8,819 bases of DNA from an uncultured Odoribacter sp. Lineage in GTDB: Bacteria; Bacteroidota; Bacteroidia; Bacteroidales; Marinifilaceae. This document shows, one piece after another, positions 1 through 5,844 of the stretch. The stretch spans positions 1 through 8,819 of the forward strand of contig URJC01000088.1 of assembly GCA_900548135.1 (NCBI GenBank), given 5' to 3'. Each line of letters starts with the position of its first letter. Positions within the stretch are counted from its first letter, which is position 1. Made by a program: the position numbers and the translations under genes. The notes below the pieces were generated by a model. The model saw nothing but the letters and a program-made list of their open reading frames with translations, searched no databases and had not been told where the DNA came from.

Positions 1-650
1 TTAATGTTCCTGGTGGACGTTGTGAAGAATGCCAGGGAGAAGGTATTATTAAGGTAGAAATGCAATTTATGGCAGATGTATATCTGGAATGCGAACACTG
101 CAAAGGACGGCGTTTTAAAGATGATATACTGGACATTTTATATAAGGATAAAAACATTTATGACATTCTTGAAATGACTGTAAACCAGGCATTAGATTTC
201 TTTTCCACCAGCAATGGACATAGTGAACGCAGTATTGTTGACAAGCTACAAAAATTGGTGGACGTCGGTTTGGGGTATGTAAAACTGGGTCAATCATCCA
301 GTACACTGAGTGGCGGAGAAAGTCAGCGGGTCAAATTGGCTTATCACCTCAGCCGTGAGAATGCAGAACCTACCTTATTTGTGTTTGATGAACCAACAAC
401 GGGATTACATTTTCATGATATACACAAATTGATGGAGTCATTAAACGCTTTAATTGAGCGTGGGCATTCGGTGTTGATCATAGAACACAATATGGATGTA
501 ATTAAATGTGCAGACTATATCATCGACTTGGGTCCTGAAGGCGGAAAAGACGGTGGAACTATCGTATTTGAAGGTACACCGGAAGAAATTATTCAGTGCC
601 CGGCTTCTTATACCGGACGTTTTTTGCGTGAAAAAATAGAAAAAGATTAA
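1..650 (+). CDS. uvrA: UvrA, excinuclease ABC subunit A (C-terminal part; 5' end outside window)
   Basis: ATPase that recognises DNA damage with UvrB in cytoplasmic nucleotide-excision repair. The reading frame is open from base 3 and gives 215 residues, about the last quarter of a protein usually near 940 residues. Numbering from the first visible residue, the zinc finger is complete as C-x2-C-x19-C-x2-C (residues 7, 10, 30, 33). The second ABC ATPase half follows, with signature LSGGESQR (about 102-109), Walker [12 protein letters not shown] (about 125-135) and the H-loop histidine in IEHNMD (about 162). The Walker A of this half lies upstream of the window. The C-terminus (LGPEGG, EGTPEEI, then a short charged tail) is normal for the family. 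The ATG at 60 is internal and is not the start. The stop lies 19 bases before pyrK with no terminator between, so cotranscription is possible. Identification is very secure. Confidence 0.98.
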   Translation, partial: NVPGGRCEECQGEGIIKVEMQFMADVYLECEHCKGRRFKDDILDILYKDKNIYDILEMTVNQALDFFSTSNGHSERSIVDKLQKLVDVGLGYVKLGQSSSTLSGGESQRVKLAYHLSRENAEPTLFVFDEPTTGLHFHDIHKLMESLNALIERGHSVLIIEHNMDVIKCADYIIDLGPEGGKDGGTIVFEGTPEEIIQCPASYTGRFLREKIEKD

Positions 651-669
651 TATTTACCTTGATTCATGA

Positions 670-1437
670 ATGAACATGAAGAAAATAATAGATTTTACTG
701 TTAAAGAAAACCGGCATTTAAATGCGGATACTTTTTTATTGGTATTACATACTCCGGAATTACCGGATATCAAAGCCGGACAATTTGTAAATGTGAAGGT
801 TGAAGACTCTCCTTCTACTTTTCTGAGGCGTCCCATTTCAGTACACAATGTTGAAGCCGATAAGGGATTACTCTATTTGCTCATAAAGATTGCAGGTAAT
901 GGCACTGCTAAATTATCAGAATTGAAAGCCGGGGAAAAATTAAATATTATACTTCCTTTAGGAAACTGGTTTACACAGCCTACAGGGGGACGTTGTCTTT
1001 TAGTCGGTGGCGGAGTTGGGATTGCACCTCTATTTCACCTTGCTAAAGAATTGAAAGATAAAAACCTGGAGCCTGTTGTTTTAATAGGAACTCGTACCTC
1101 AAGAGATATTGTATTGAAAGAAGAATTTGAAAAACATGCAAAAGTATATTACACAACTGAAGACGGTTCCTACGGAGAGAAAGGTTACCCTACCCAACAC
1201 TCGATATTACAGGAACGGTTTGATCATATTTTCTGTTGCGGGCCGTCTCCTATGATGAAAGCAGTTGCAAAGTATGCTTATTCTAATAATATTGATTGTG
1301 AAGTCTCTCTTGAAAACATGATGGCTTGTGGTATCGGGGCTTGCCTCTGTTGTGTAAATGATACACAAGAAGGTCATAAATGTGTGTGTACAGATGGTCC
1401 GGTGTTCAATATAAACGATTTAAAATGGCAGATTTAA
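670..1437 (+). CDS. pyrK: Dihydroorotate dehydrogenase B, electron-transfer subunit PyrK
   Basis: Iron-sulfur flavoprotein that passes electrons from the FMN of PyrD through a [2Fe-2S] cluster and FAD to NAD+ in de novo pyrimidine synthesis; cytoplasmic, expected as a PyrD2-PyrK2 complex. The 255 residues match the usual length. An N-terminal FAD-binding barrel carries RRPIS (53-57) and a GNGTAKL stretch (77-83). The nucleotide-binding domain has [12 protein letters not shown] (110-121) and CGPSPMM (190-196). The cluster site near the C-terminus has the family spacing C220-x4-C225-x2-C228-x11-C240, with C240 just before TDGPVF. The start is ATG 670; a second in-frame ATG at 676 is equally possible, and neither has a clear Shine-Dalgarno sequence. 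The end overlaps pyrD by 13 bases, consistent with translational coupling of two subunits of one enzyme. Confidence 0.97.
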   Translation: MNMKKIIDFTVKENRHLNADTFLLVLHTPELPDIKAGQFVNVKVEDSPSTFLRRPISVHNVEADKGLLYLLIKIAGNGTAKLSELKAGEKLNIILPLGNWFTQPTGGRCLLVGGGVGIAPLFHLAKELKDKNLEPVVLIGTRTSRDIVLKEEFEKHAKVYYTTEDGSYGEKGYPTQHSILQERFDHIFCCGPSPMMKAVAKYAYSNNIDCEVSLENMMACGIGACLCCVNDTQEGHKCVCTDGPVFNINDLKWQI

Positions 1438-2333
1438 CTATTAACCTTAATCATGGGTTAGAACTGAAAAATCCTGTTCTGACTGCTTCAGGTACATTTG
1501 GATATGGTGTCGAGTTTCAAGATTTTATTGATCTTGAACGATTGGGTGGTTTCATTGTAAAAGGTACTACTCTCAAACATCGTGAAGGTAATCCTTACCC
1601 CCGTATGGCGGAAACTCCTTCTGGAATGTTAAATGCAGTCGGTTTACAGAATAAAGGAGTTGATTATTTTATCAACCATATTTATCCGGAAATAAAATCT
1701 ATAAAAACCAACATTCTGGTGAATGTTTCAGGTTCTACAATAGCGGATTATATTGCTACAGCAGAAAAAATCAATGCTCTGGAGAATATCCCCGGCATAG
1801 AATTGAATATTTCCTGTCCCAATGTTAAAGAAGGTGGGATGGCTTTTGGTACCAGTTGCTCGTCGGCAGCAGAAGTGGTAAAAGCGGTTCGGAAAGTATA
1901 TCACAAACATCTAATGGTAAAATTATCCCCTAATGTGACTAATATACAGGATATTGCTTTGTCTGCAGAAACTGAAGGAGCTGATTCAGTTTCCCTGATC
2001 AATACCCTGCTTGGTATGGCAATTGATGCCCAAAAACGTAGACCTTTACTGAGTACGATTACAGGCGGTCTCAGCGGTGCCTGTGTAAAACCCATAGCCT
2101 TGAGAATGGTCTGGCAAGTAGCAAAAGCAGTAAAAATACCTGTAATTGGATTAGGGGGGATAATGAGTACGAATGATGCCATTGAGTTTTTACTGGCAGG
2201 AGCATCGGCGGTACAAATTGGGACAGCTAATTTTATTGACCCCACAATTACCTTGAAAATTATCGATGGTATAAATGGCTACTTAGATGAAAATGATTTC
2301 AAATCTGTAAAAGATATTGTAGGGTTAATTTAA
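1425..2333 (+). CDS. pyrD: Dihydroorotate dehydrogenase B, catalytic subunit PyrD (class 1B)
   Basis: FMN enzyme that oxidises dihydroorotate to orotate, the fourth step of UMP synthesis. From ATG 1425 it is 302 residues, the normal class 1 length. The frame is open further upstream (an ATG at 1380), but that adds 15 residues unlike the family and deep inside pyrK, whereas [18 protein letters not shown] is a typical N-terminus. Visible motifs are ASGTFGYG (21-28), the substrate loop around [15 protein letters not shown] (46-60), NAVGLQNKG (70-78), [11 protein letters not shown] (128-138) with the catalytic-base cysteine C131, VKLSPN (165-170), and the FMN-phosphate region VIGLGGI followed by [12 protein letters not shown] cysteine as catalytic base and an adjacent pyrK both indicate the NAD-linked 1B type rather than the quinone-linked class 2 enzyme, which uses serine. 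A hairpin with a T-run lies just downstream. Confidence 0.97.
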   Translation: MADLTINLNHGLELKNPVLTASGTFGYGVEFQDFIDLERLGGFIVKGTTLKHREGNPYPRMAETPSGMLNAVGLQNKGVDYFINHIYPEIKSIKTNILVNVSGSTIADYIATAEKINALENIPGIELNISCPNVKEGGMAFGTSCSSAAEVVKAVRKVYHKHLMVKLSPNVTNIQDIALSAETEGADSVSLINTLLGMAIDAQKRRPLLSTITGGLSGACVKPIALRMVWQVAKAVKIPVIGLGGIMSTNDAIEFLLAGASAVQIGTANFIDPTITLKIIDGINGYLDENDFKSVKDIVGLI

Positions 2334-2344
2334 TGCTTCATTTT

Positions 2345-2392
2345 ATCCGGAATGATTTTATGGGGCCACTATAGATCTTCCGGATCATTTTT
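2345..2392 (+). terminator. Probable intrinsic terminator of the pyrKD transcript
   Basis: The arms ATCCGGAA (2345-2352) and TTCCGGAT (2378-2385) pair perfectly. The stem extends inward by GAT/ATC (2354-2356 with 2375-2377) across one bulged T at 2353. An 18-base loop is followed by T5 at 2388-2392. It lies 12 bases past the pyrD stop, and its right arm touches the last codon region of the convergent minus-strand gene. The T-run is short and the loop long, so efficiency is uncertain. No matching T-run is present for the minus direction. Confidence 0.6.
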
Positions 2393-2829
2393 CGTAATCT
2401 TCGAAACTGCCATCTTCAAAAAATAGAATTATCCGTTTTATTTTTTTAGCATTCTCCCGAGAAACCATAGGGCCAGGAATTTCATTTGTTGTCTCAATGG
2501 CCGGAGTAGTATTTGCCGGACGAGAAGATGAACTTTCGCTTTCCTTATCTTCAACAGTGAAAGTTTTTTGAGAGGAAGATTTGATTTCAGCAGGTCTGAC
2601 AGAACTGTTATTATACAAAGCACCTTTTCCGGAAATCAACCAATTTAGATTTACATCCGGGAATGCTTGGGCAATTTTATCCATCAAACCCAGGTTTACT
2701 ACGACCGTTTAATATGTGGGACATTGCTGAGGCATTTACTTTAATCATTGCAGCAAAACGTGTTGCCGTCAGATTTTTTTCTTCTAATAATTGCTTAAAT
2801 CGCTCTTGCATATTGTCAATATTTTTCAT
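2385..2829 (-). pseudogene. XRE-family helix-turn-helix regulator, frameshifted
   Basis: The minus strand encodes the two halves of one small repressor in different frames. The N-terminal half, from ATG 2829 or more likely ATG 2811 (MQERFKQLLEEKNLT), reads through the helix-turn-helix (TRFAAMIKVNASAMSHILNG, then RSKPGFD) and stops at 2677. The C-terminal half resumes in the +1 frame at MDKIAQAFPDVNLNWLISGKG, continues through a low-complexity Ser/Glu/Pro linker, and ends KKIKRIILFFEDGSFEDYEK with a TGA at 2387-2385. In Bacteroidales XRE proteins of this type, helix 4, the conserved proline, helix 5 and a PDxNxxWLxxGKG motif follow in one frame. Restoring 5 bases between GAT and ATG gives GFD-x-MDKI and the expected length; a 1-base correction leaves it two residues short. 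If expressed as is, only a 44-residue N-terminal fragment results. A sequencing error cannot be excluded. It is monocistronic and convergent with pyrD. Confidence 0.8.
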
Positions 2830-2841
2830 TACAAATGTAAT
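2828..2841. repeat. Palindromic operator-like site A
   Basis: ATTACAAATGTAAT, a perfect 14-base palindrome with core TACA-AA-TGTA. It covers the -7 box of the XRE regulator promoter and is the exact reverse complement of the 14-mer core of site B, 35 bases away centre to centre. The likely role is autoregulation by the XRE protein (inference from position). The core also fits the TACAnnTGTA consensus of BlaI/CopY-type repressors, but no such gene is in the window. Confidence 0.6.
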
Positions 2842-2863
2842 ACAAATATCGACAAATAACAAA
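2832..2863 (-). promoter_or_regulatory. Bacteroidota-type promoter of the XRE regulator gene
   Basis: On the minus strand, TTTG at 2863-2860 and TACATTTG at 2839-2832 match the Bacteroidota -33 (TTTG) and -7 (TAnnTTTG) boxes, with exactly 20 bases between them. Transcription would begin near 2826, downstream of ATG 2829, which favours ATG 2811 as the real start. The -7 box lies inside a TACAnnTGTA palindrome and the -33 box touches the next one, so a protein bound there would block RNA polymerase. Confidence 0.65.
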
Positions 2864-2876
2864 TTACATTTGTAAT
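2863..2876. repeat. Palindromic operator-like site B
   Basis: ATTACATTTGTAAT, a second perfect 14-base palindrome, identical to site A read on the other strand. It abuts the -33 TTTG of the XRE regulator promoter. A degenerate copy with one mismatch in 12 (TTATAAATGTAA, 2887-2898, site C) lies 23 bases further out. Together A, B and C would cover the whole promoter. Confidence 0.6.
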
Positions 2877-3275
2877 ACACAACTTATTATAAATGTAAAC
2901 AAGAGATATATTATCTAATGGGTTAGAATAAATAGGTCTCATAATCAGTATATTACTCGTCATTTATCAAGTAACAAACAAAAATATGTTGATATTCAAT
3001 TAATTAATATAAATTAGAAATCGATTCACACCGCATTTAGATCTATAAAACAACTTCACATAATCACATTTAAATATCTGGAAATAAAACAATTATAAAA
3101 TTGAATCATTCTCAAAACCCTTATTTTATGGATTTAAAGGAATGATGCTGAGTCGAAGCATTAAATAATTACTTCTTAAAATACATACTAAAACATTGAT
3201 TATAATGATATTATATTTAAATTGTTAAAGAATGAAAATAAATGTATTTACTCAAATACGCTTATAGTATATACA

Positions 3276-3308
3276 TTACATTTGTATGTCATTTTGTTAC
3301 AAATATAA
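3276..3308. repeat. Paired operator-like sites D and E
   Basis: TTACATTTGTAT (3276-3287, core TACA-TT-TGTA exact) and TTACAAATATAA (3297-3308, one mismatch from site A) have centres 21 bases apart, about two helical turns, so two dimers could sit on the same face of the DNA. They match sites A and B 450 bases away and lie about 110-145 bases upstream of the aminopeptidase start. Confidence 0.5.
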
Positions 3309-3343
3309 TTAAAATCATTCCATGTGACTCGTATCCAAATACA

Positions 3344-3355
3344 TTACAATTGTAA
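3344..3355. repeat. Palindromic operator-like site F
   Basis: TTACAATTGTAA, a perfect 12-base palindrome with core TACA-AT-TGTA, the same outer bases as sites A, B and D. It lies just upstream of the position expected for the -33 element of the aminopeptidase promoter, so it could serve for activation or repression of that gene (inference). Confidence 0.5.
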
Positions 3356-3390
3356 CTATTCCTTGTCTGATATTATTTGATAATTCTTAT

Positions 3391-3398
3391 TATATTTG
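3391..3398 (+). promoter_or_regulatory. Candidate -7 box for the aminopeptidase P gene
   Basis: TATATTTG fits the Bacteroidota -7 consensus TAnnTTTG and lies 22 bases before the ATG at 3421. No TTTG is found 19-21 bases upstream (the nearest, 3376-3379, is too close), so a -33 element is missing or weak, as might be expected of a regulated promoter. The implied leader is only about 15 bases. Confidence 0.4.
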
Positions 3399-3420
3399 GT
3401 CAAAATTAAAAGATTGTACT

Positions 3421-5199
3421 ATGACTATCAGTGAGAAATTAGCCGCATTAAGGAAAATAATGGATCGGGAAAGTTTGGATGCTTATATTGTTTCCGGAAC
3501 AGATCCGCACAATAGTGAATATTTGCCATCTGCCTGGAAACAGCGGGAATGGATATCGGGTTTTACTGGTTCTATGGGTACTGTTGTCGTGCTTAAAGAA
3601 GATGCAGGCCTGTGGACTGATACCCGCTACTTTATACAGGCGGAACAACAATTGAAAGGATCCGGAATAAAATTACACAAGTTACGTGTGCCGGATGCTG
3701 TAGATTATCCGGAATGGCTTGCCCTGAATTTACCGTCAGGAAGCCGTGTAGGTCTGGATAGTTTTTGTATCTCAGTAAAAGAAATGCAAAAACTGAAATC
3801 AGAACTGGAAGCCAAAGAAATTAAAGTATTGGAGAATAACGATTTGATAGGTGATATATGGCTGGATCGGCCTGTTCTTCCTGAAGGAAAAATTTTCAGG
3901 GTTCCGACAGGAACCACCGGACAATCTGCCAAGGATAAAATCAGCATGGTACGAAAAATATTAGCTGAGAAAAAAGCTGATTATTTCGTCTTTAATGCCT
4001 TGGATGAAATTGCCTGGTTATACAATATCAGATGCAATGATATAGAATACAATCCCGTTGCTATCAGTTATGCTATTGTTGGAAAAGAAAAAGCTTATTT
4101 ATTTATAAAACGTTCTAAAGTATCTACTGAAGTCACCAGTCTCCTACAACAAGAAGGGATTGAAATACAGGACTATCATCACCTTTTTTTATTTTTGGAT
4201 AATATAGAAAAAAACAACAGACTTTGTGTGGATACAGACAACTTAAATTATGCTGTTTATCATAAAATGAAGTCATTGTGTTCAGTTGAAGAGATTACTT
4301 CTCCTATTATTCTGGCCAAATCGATCAAATCAGAGATAGAAATAGAAGGTTTCCGTCAGGCATGTATTAAAGATAGTGTAGCTATGACAAAATTCTTTTA
4401 TTGGCTTGAAAGTAATATCCACAACCAATTAACTGAAACAGAGGTATCGGAGAAATTGACCGCTTTTCGTGCTCAAAATGAAGGTTATATTTCCAATAGT
4501 TTTGAGAATATTTCAGCCTATGGAGTAAACGCAGCCTTACCCCATTATTCAGCTATACCCGGATCTGACGCAGTATTGCAAGCCCGCGGGTTGTACTTAG
4601 TCGATTCTGGTGCACAATATACACATGGTACTACTGATATTACCCGTACAATCCCTCTGGGAGAACTGACTAATTTGGAAAAAGAGGATTATACTTATGT
4701 TTTAAAAGGAATGATTGCTTTGGGGTGCAGTATTTTTCCTCAAGGTACGCGGGGGTGTAATATAGATGCTATAGCACGTCAGCCTTTGTGGCAAACCTGC
4801 AGGAACTTCGGACATGGTACAGGACATGGTATCGGCTTTTTCCTGAATGTACACGAGGGGCCGCAATCCATTCGTCAGGAACTAAAAGACCAACCGCTTT
4901 TGCCAGGAATGGTTACCTCTGACGAACCCGGGATCTACCGGGAAGGGTTGCATGGTATCCGGCATGAAAATATGATTTTATGCATACCGGTATGTACAAA
5001 TGAATTTGGGGTTTGGTATGGTTTTGAAACACTAACACTTTGTTATTTCGATACTTCAGCCCTCCTTCCGGAACTTTTAAATCAACAGGAAAAAGATTGG
5101 TTGAATGCTTATCATCATACTGTATTTGAAAAAACTGCCCCATTTTTAACCTCTGAGGAATCCCAATGGTTGGCACAAAAAACCAGTCCTATAAAATAG
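3421..5199 (+). CDS. pepP: Xaa-Pro aminopeptidase (aminopeptidase P), M24B family, three-domain form
   Basis: Cytoplasmic metallopeptidase that removes the N-terminal residue from peptides with proline in second position. At 592 residues it is the long form with two creatinase-like N-terminal domains (about 1-150 and 160-300) before the pita-bread catalytic domain (about 305-540) and a short C-terminal extension, rather than the 440-residue E. coli form. All five expected dimetal ligands are present: D395 (LVDSGAQY), D406 (TTDITRT), H469 (the second His of GHGTGHGIG), E502 (SDEPGIY) and E516 (GIRHENM). H375 (AALPHYS) and H478 (NVHEG) match other conserved active-site histidines. No signal peptide is seen. 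ATG 3421 begins with the typical MTISEKLAALRKIM helix. It appears to be transcribed alone, with its own candidate promoter and a strong terminator. The symbol is by function; regulation by the upstream palindromes is possible but unproved. Confidence 0.95.
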   Translation: MTISEKLAALRKIMDRESLDAYIVSGTDPHNSEYLPSAWKQREWISGFTGSMGTVVVLKEDAGLWTDTRYFIQAEQQLKGSGIKLHKLRVPDAVDYPEWLALNLPSGSRVGLDSFCISVKEMQKLKSELEAKEIKVLENNDLIGDIWLDRPVLPEGKIFRVPTGTTGQSAKDKISMVRKILAEKKADYFVFNALDEIAWLYNIRCNDIEYNPVAISYAIVGKEKAYLFIKRSKVSTEVTSLLQQEGIEIQDYHHLFLFLDNIEKNNRLCVDTDNLNYAVYHKMKSLCSVEEITSPIILAKSIKSEIEIEGFRQACIKDSVAMTKFFYWLESNIHNQLTETEVSEKLTAFRAQNEGYISNSFENISAYGVNAALPHYSAIPGSDAVLQARGLYLVDSGAQYTHGTTDITRTIPLGELTNLEKEDYTYVLKGMIALGCSIFPQGTRGCNIDAIARQPLWQTCRNFGHGTGHGIGFFLNVHEGPQSIRQELKDQPLLPGMVTSDEPGIYREGLHGIRHENMILCIPVCTNEFGVWYGFETLTLCYFDTSALLPELLNQQEKDWLNAYHHTVFEKTAPFLTSEESQWLAQKTSPIK

Positions 5200-5207
5200 T
5201 TTTGTTT

Positions 5208-5250
5208 ATATCACGGTTTGCAAGCCGTTCTGTAAACCGTGATATTTTTT
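5208..5250 (+). terminator. Strong intrinsic terminator after the aminopeptidase gene
   Basis: A 15-bp stem (5208-5222 with 5231-5245) contains ATATCACGGTTT/AAACCGTGATAT plus GCA/TGT with one G-U pair. The 8-base loop is AGCCGTTC, and T5 follows the stem directly (T6 at 5245-5250 counting its last base). It starts 8 bases after the stop codon and separates the aminopeptidase gene from the sigma-factor unit. Confidence 0.9.
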
Positions 5251-5269
5251 ACTTTTCACCGAATGTGAC

Positions 5270-5295
5270 GCAACCTTTTAACGTCTTTGGCATCT
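5270..5295 (+). promoter_or_regulatory. Candidate ECF-type promoter for the sigma/membrane-protein unit
   Basis: GCAACC (5270-5275) is followed, with 16 bases between AAC and CATCT, by CATCT (5291-5295). An AAC-containing -35 element at such spacing is typical of ECF sigma promoters, and autoregulation is common for these genes. No correctly spaced TTTG / TAnnTTTG pair exists here. The predicted start would leave a leader of only about 10 bases. This is an inference from position and resemblance, not a firm motif match. Confidence 0.35.
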
Positions 5296-5310
5296 ATATA
5301 ACAAATATTG

Positions 5311-5844
5311 ATGTGTAAATTGGATCAAATAATAGATAAATGTAAACAAGGCGACCGGAAAGCTGCAGAGAAATTATACCGATTATTTTCTGCAAAAATG
5401 TTTGCCATTTGCATTCGTTTCTCCAAAGACCGCGCAGACGCTGAGGATATTTTGCAGGACGGTTTTATTAAAATATTTGATTCTATTAAACAATATTCAG
5501 GAAAAGGCTCATTTGAAGGCTGGATGAAAAGAATCTTTATTAATCTCGCACTGGAAAAATTCAGGAAGAACCATCAGATACAATTAGTTGAAGATTATCC
5601 GGATACAGAAGATTGTGAAGTTGATGAAGATATTCAAATTCCGGCGGATGTATTGATTCATTTCGTTGAGGAACTTCCGGAACGATATAGAATGGTCTTT
5701 AACTTATATGTAACAGAAGATATGCAACATAAAGATATTGCAGTTGCTTTAGGTATAAGCGAAGGAACTTCAAAATCTAATCTGGCCCGGGCCAGAGATA
5801 TATTGAAACGAAAAGTAAAAGAATATCTGGACCATGAACAATAA
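5311..5844 (+). CDS. RNA polymerase sigma-70 factor, ECF subfamily
   Basis: Small alternative sigma factor of 177 residues, normal for the ECF group, which has only regions 2 and 4. Region 2 spans about 13-88, with DAEDILQDGFIKIF (43-56), the core-polymerase and -10 recognition part, and GSFEGWMKRIFINLALEKFRK split over 66-86. A short acidic linker (about 93-112, many D/E) follows. Region 4 spans about 118-167, with LPERYRMVF (122-130) and a helix-turn-helix over HKDIAVALGISEGTSKSNLARAR (140-162) for -35 binding. ATG 5311 is preferred to the TTG directly before it. The end overlaps the next gene by 11 bases, implying coupled translation with its probable membrane partner. The target regulon cannot be read from the sequence, though the unit itself is a likely target. 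Confidence 0.95.
   Translation: MCKLDQIIDKCKQGDRKAAEKLYRLFSAKMFAICIRFSKDRADAEDILQDGFIKIFDSIKQYSGKGSFEGWMKRIFINLALEKFRKNHQIQLVEDYPDTEDCEVDEDIQIPADVLIHFVEELPERYRMVFNLYVTEDMQHKDIAVALGISEGTSKSNLARARDILKRKVKEYLDHEQ

Larger units (their letters stand above)
2830..3420. other. AT-rich intergenic region without a supported gene
   Basis: This 591-base stretch lies between the broken regulator and the aminopeptidase gene and is clearly more AT-rich than its neighbours. I translated it by eye and found only very short open frames, none resembling a known protein. It holds the regulator promoter at the left end, TACAnnTGTA palindromes at both ends (2828-2898 and 3276-3355), a weak 7-bp hairpin at 3143-3163 (TGATGCT/AGCATTA) with no T-run, and a possible -7 box for the aminopeptidase gene. 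The centre (about 2900-3270) shows nothing I can name. It could be a decayed gene or the target region of the regulator. Confidence 0.6.

Noticed and set aside
1380..1424. Upstream ATG at 1380 as the pyrD start
   Set aside because: Adds 15 residues unlike the family and would overlap pyrK by 58 bases through its iron-sulfur motif; ATG 1425 gives the normal N-terminus.
1901..2245. 114-codon open frame on the minus strand
   Set aside because: Lies wholly opposite pyrD, which carries all family motifs; a compositional shadow.
2675..2700. Programmed ribosomal frameshifting to join the two XRE halves
   Set aside because: A +1 shift would be needed, the GGG-TTT stretch is not in the phase of a -1 slippery heptamer, no stimulatory structure is obvious, and the joined product would still be two residues short in the helix-turn-helix domain.
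2663..2875. 70-codon plus-strand open frame opposite the XRE regulator
   Set aside because: Antisense to a clear helix-turn-helix coding sequence; its own product resembles nothing.
2828..2876. Interpretation of the palindromes as BlaI/CopY operators
   Set aside because: The TACAnnTGTA core fits, but no BlaI/CopY-type repressor or target such as a beta-lactamase or copper ATPase is in the window; the adjacent XRE gene is the simpler candidate.
3143..3163. 7-bp hairpin in the gap (TGATGCT/AGCATTA)
   Set aside because: Short stem with a G-U pair, no T-run and no nearby gene end; could easily be chance in AT-rich DNA.
4913..5176. 87-codon open frame on the minus strand
   Set aside because: Opposite the catalytic end of the aminopeptidase gene; no start context or domain.
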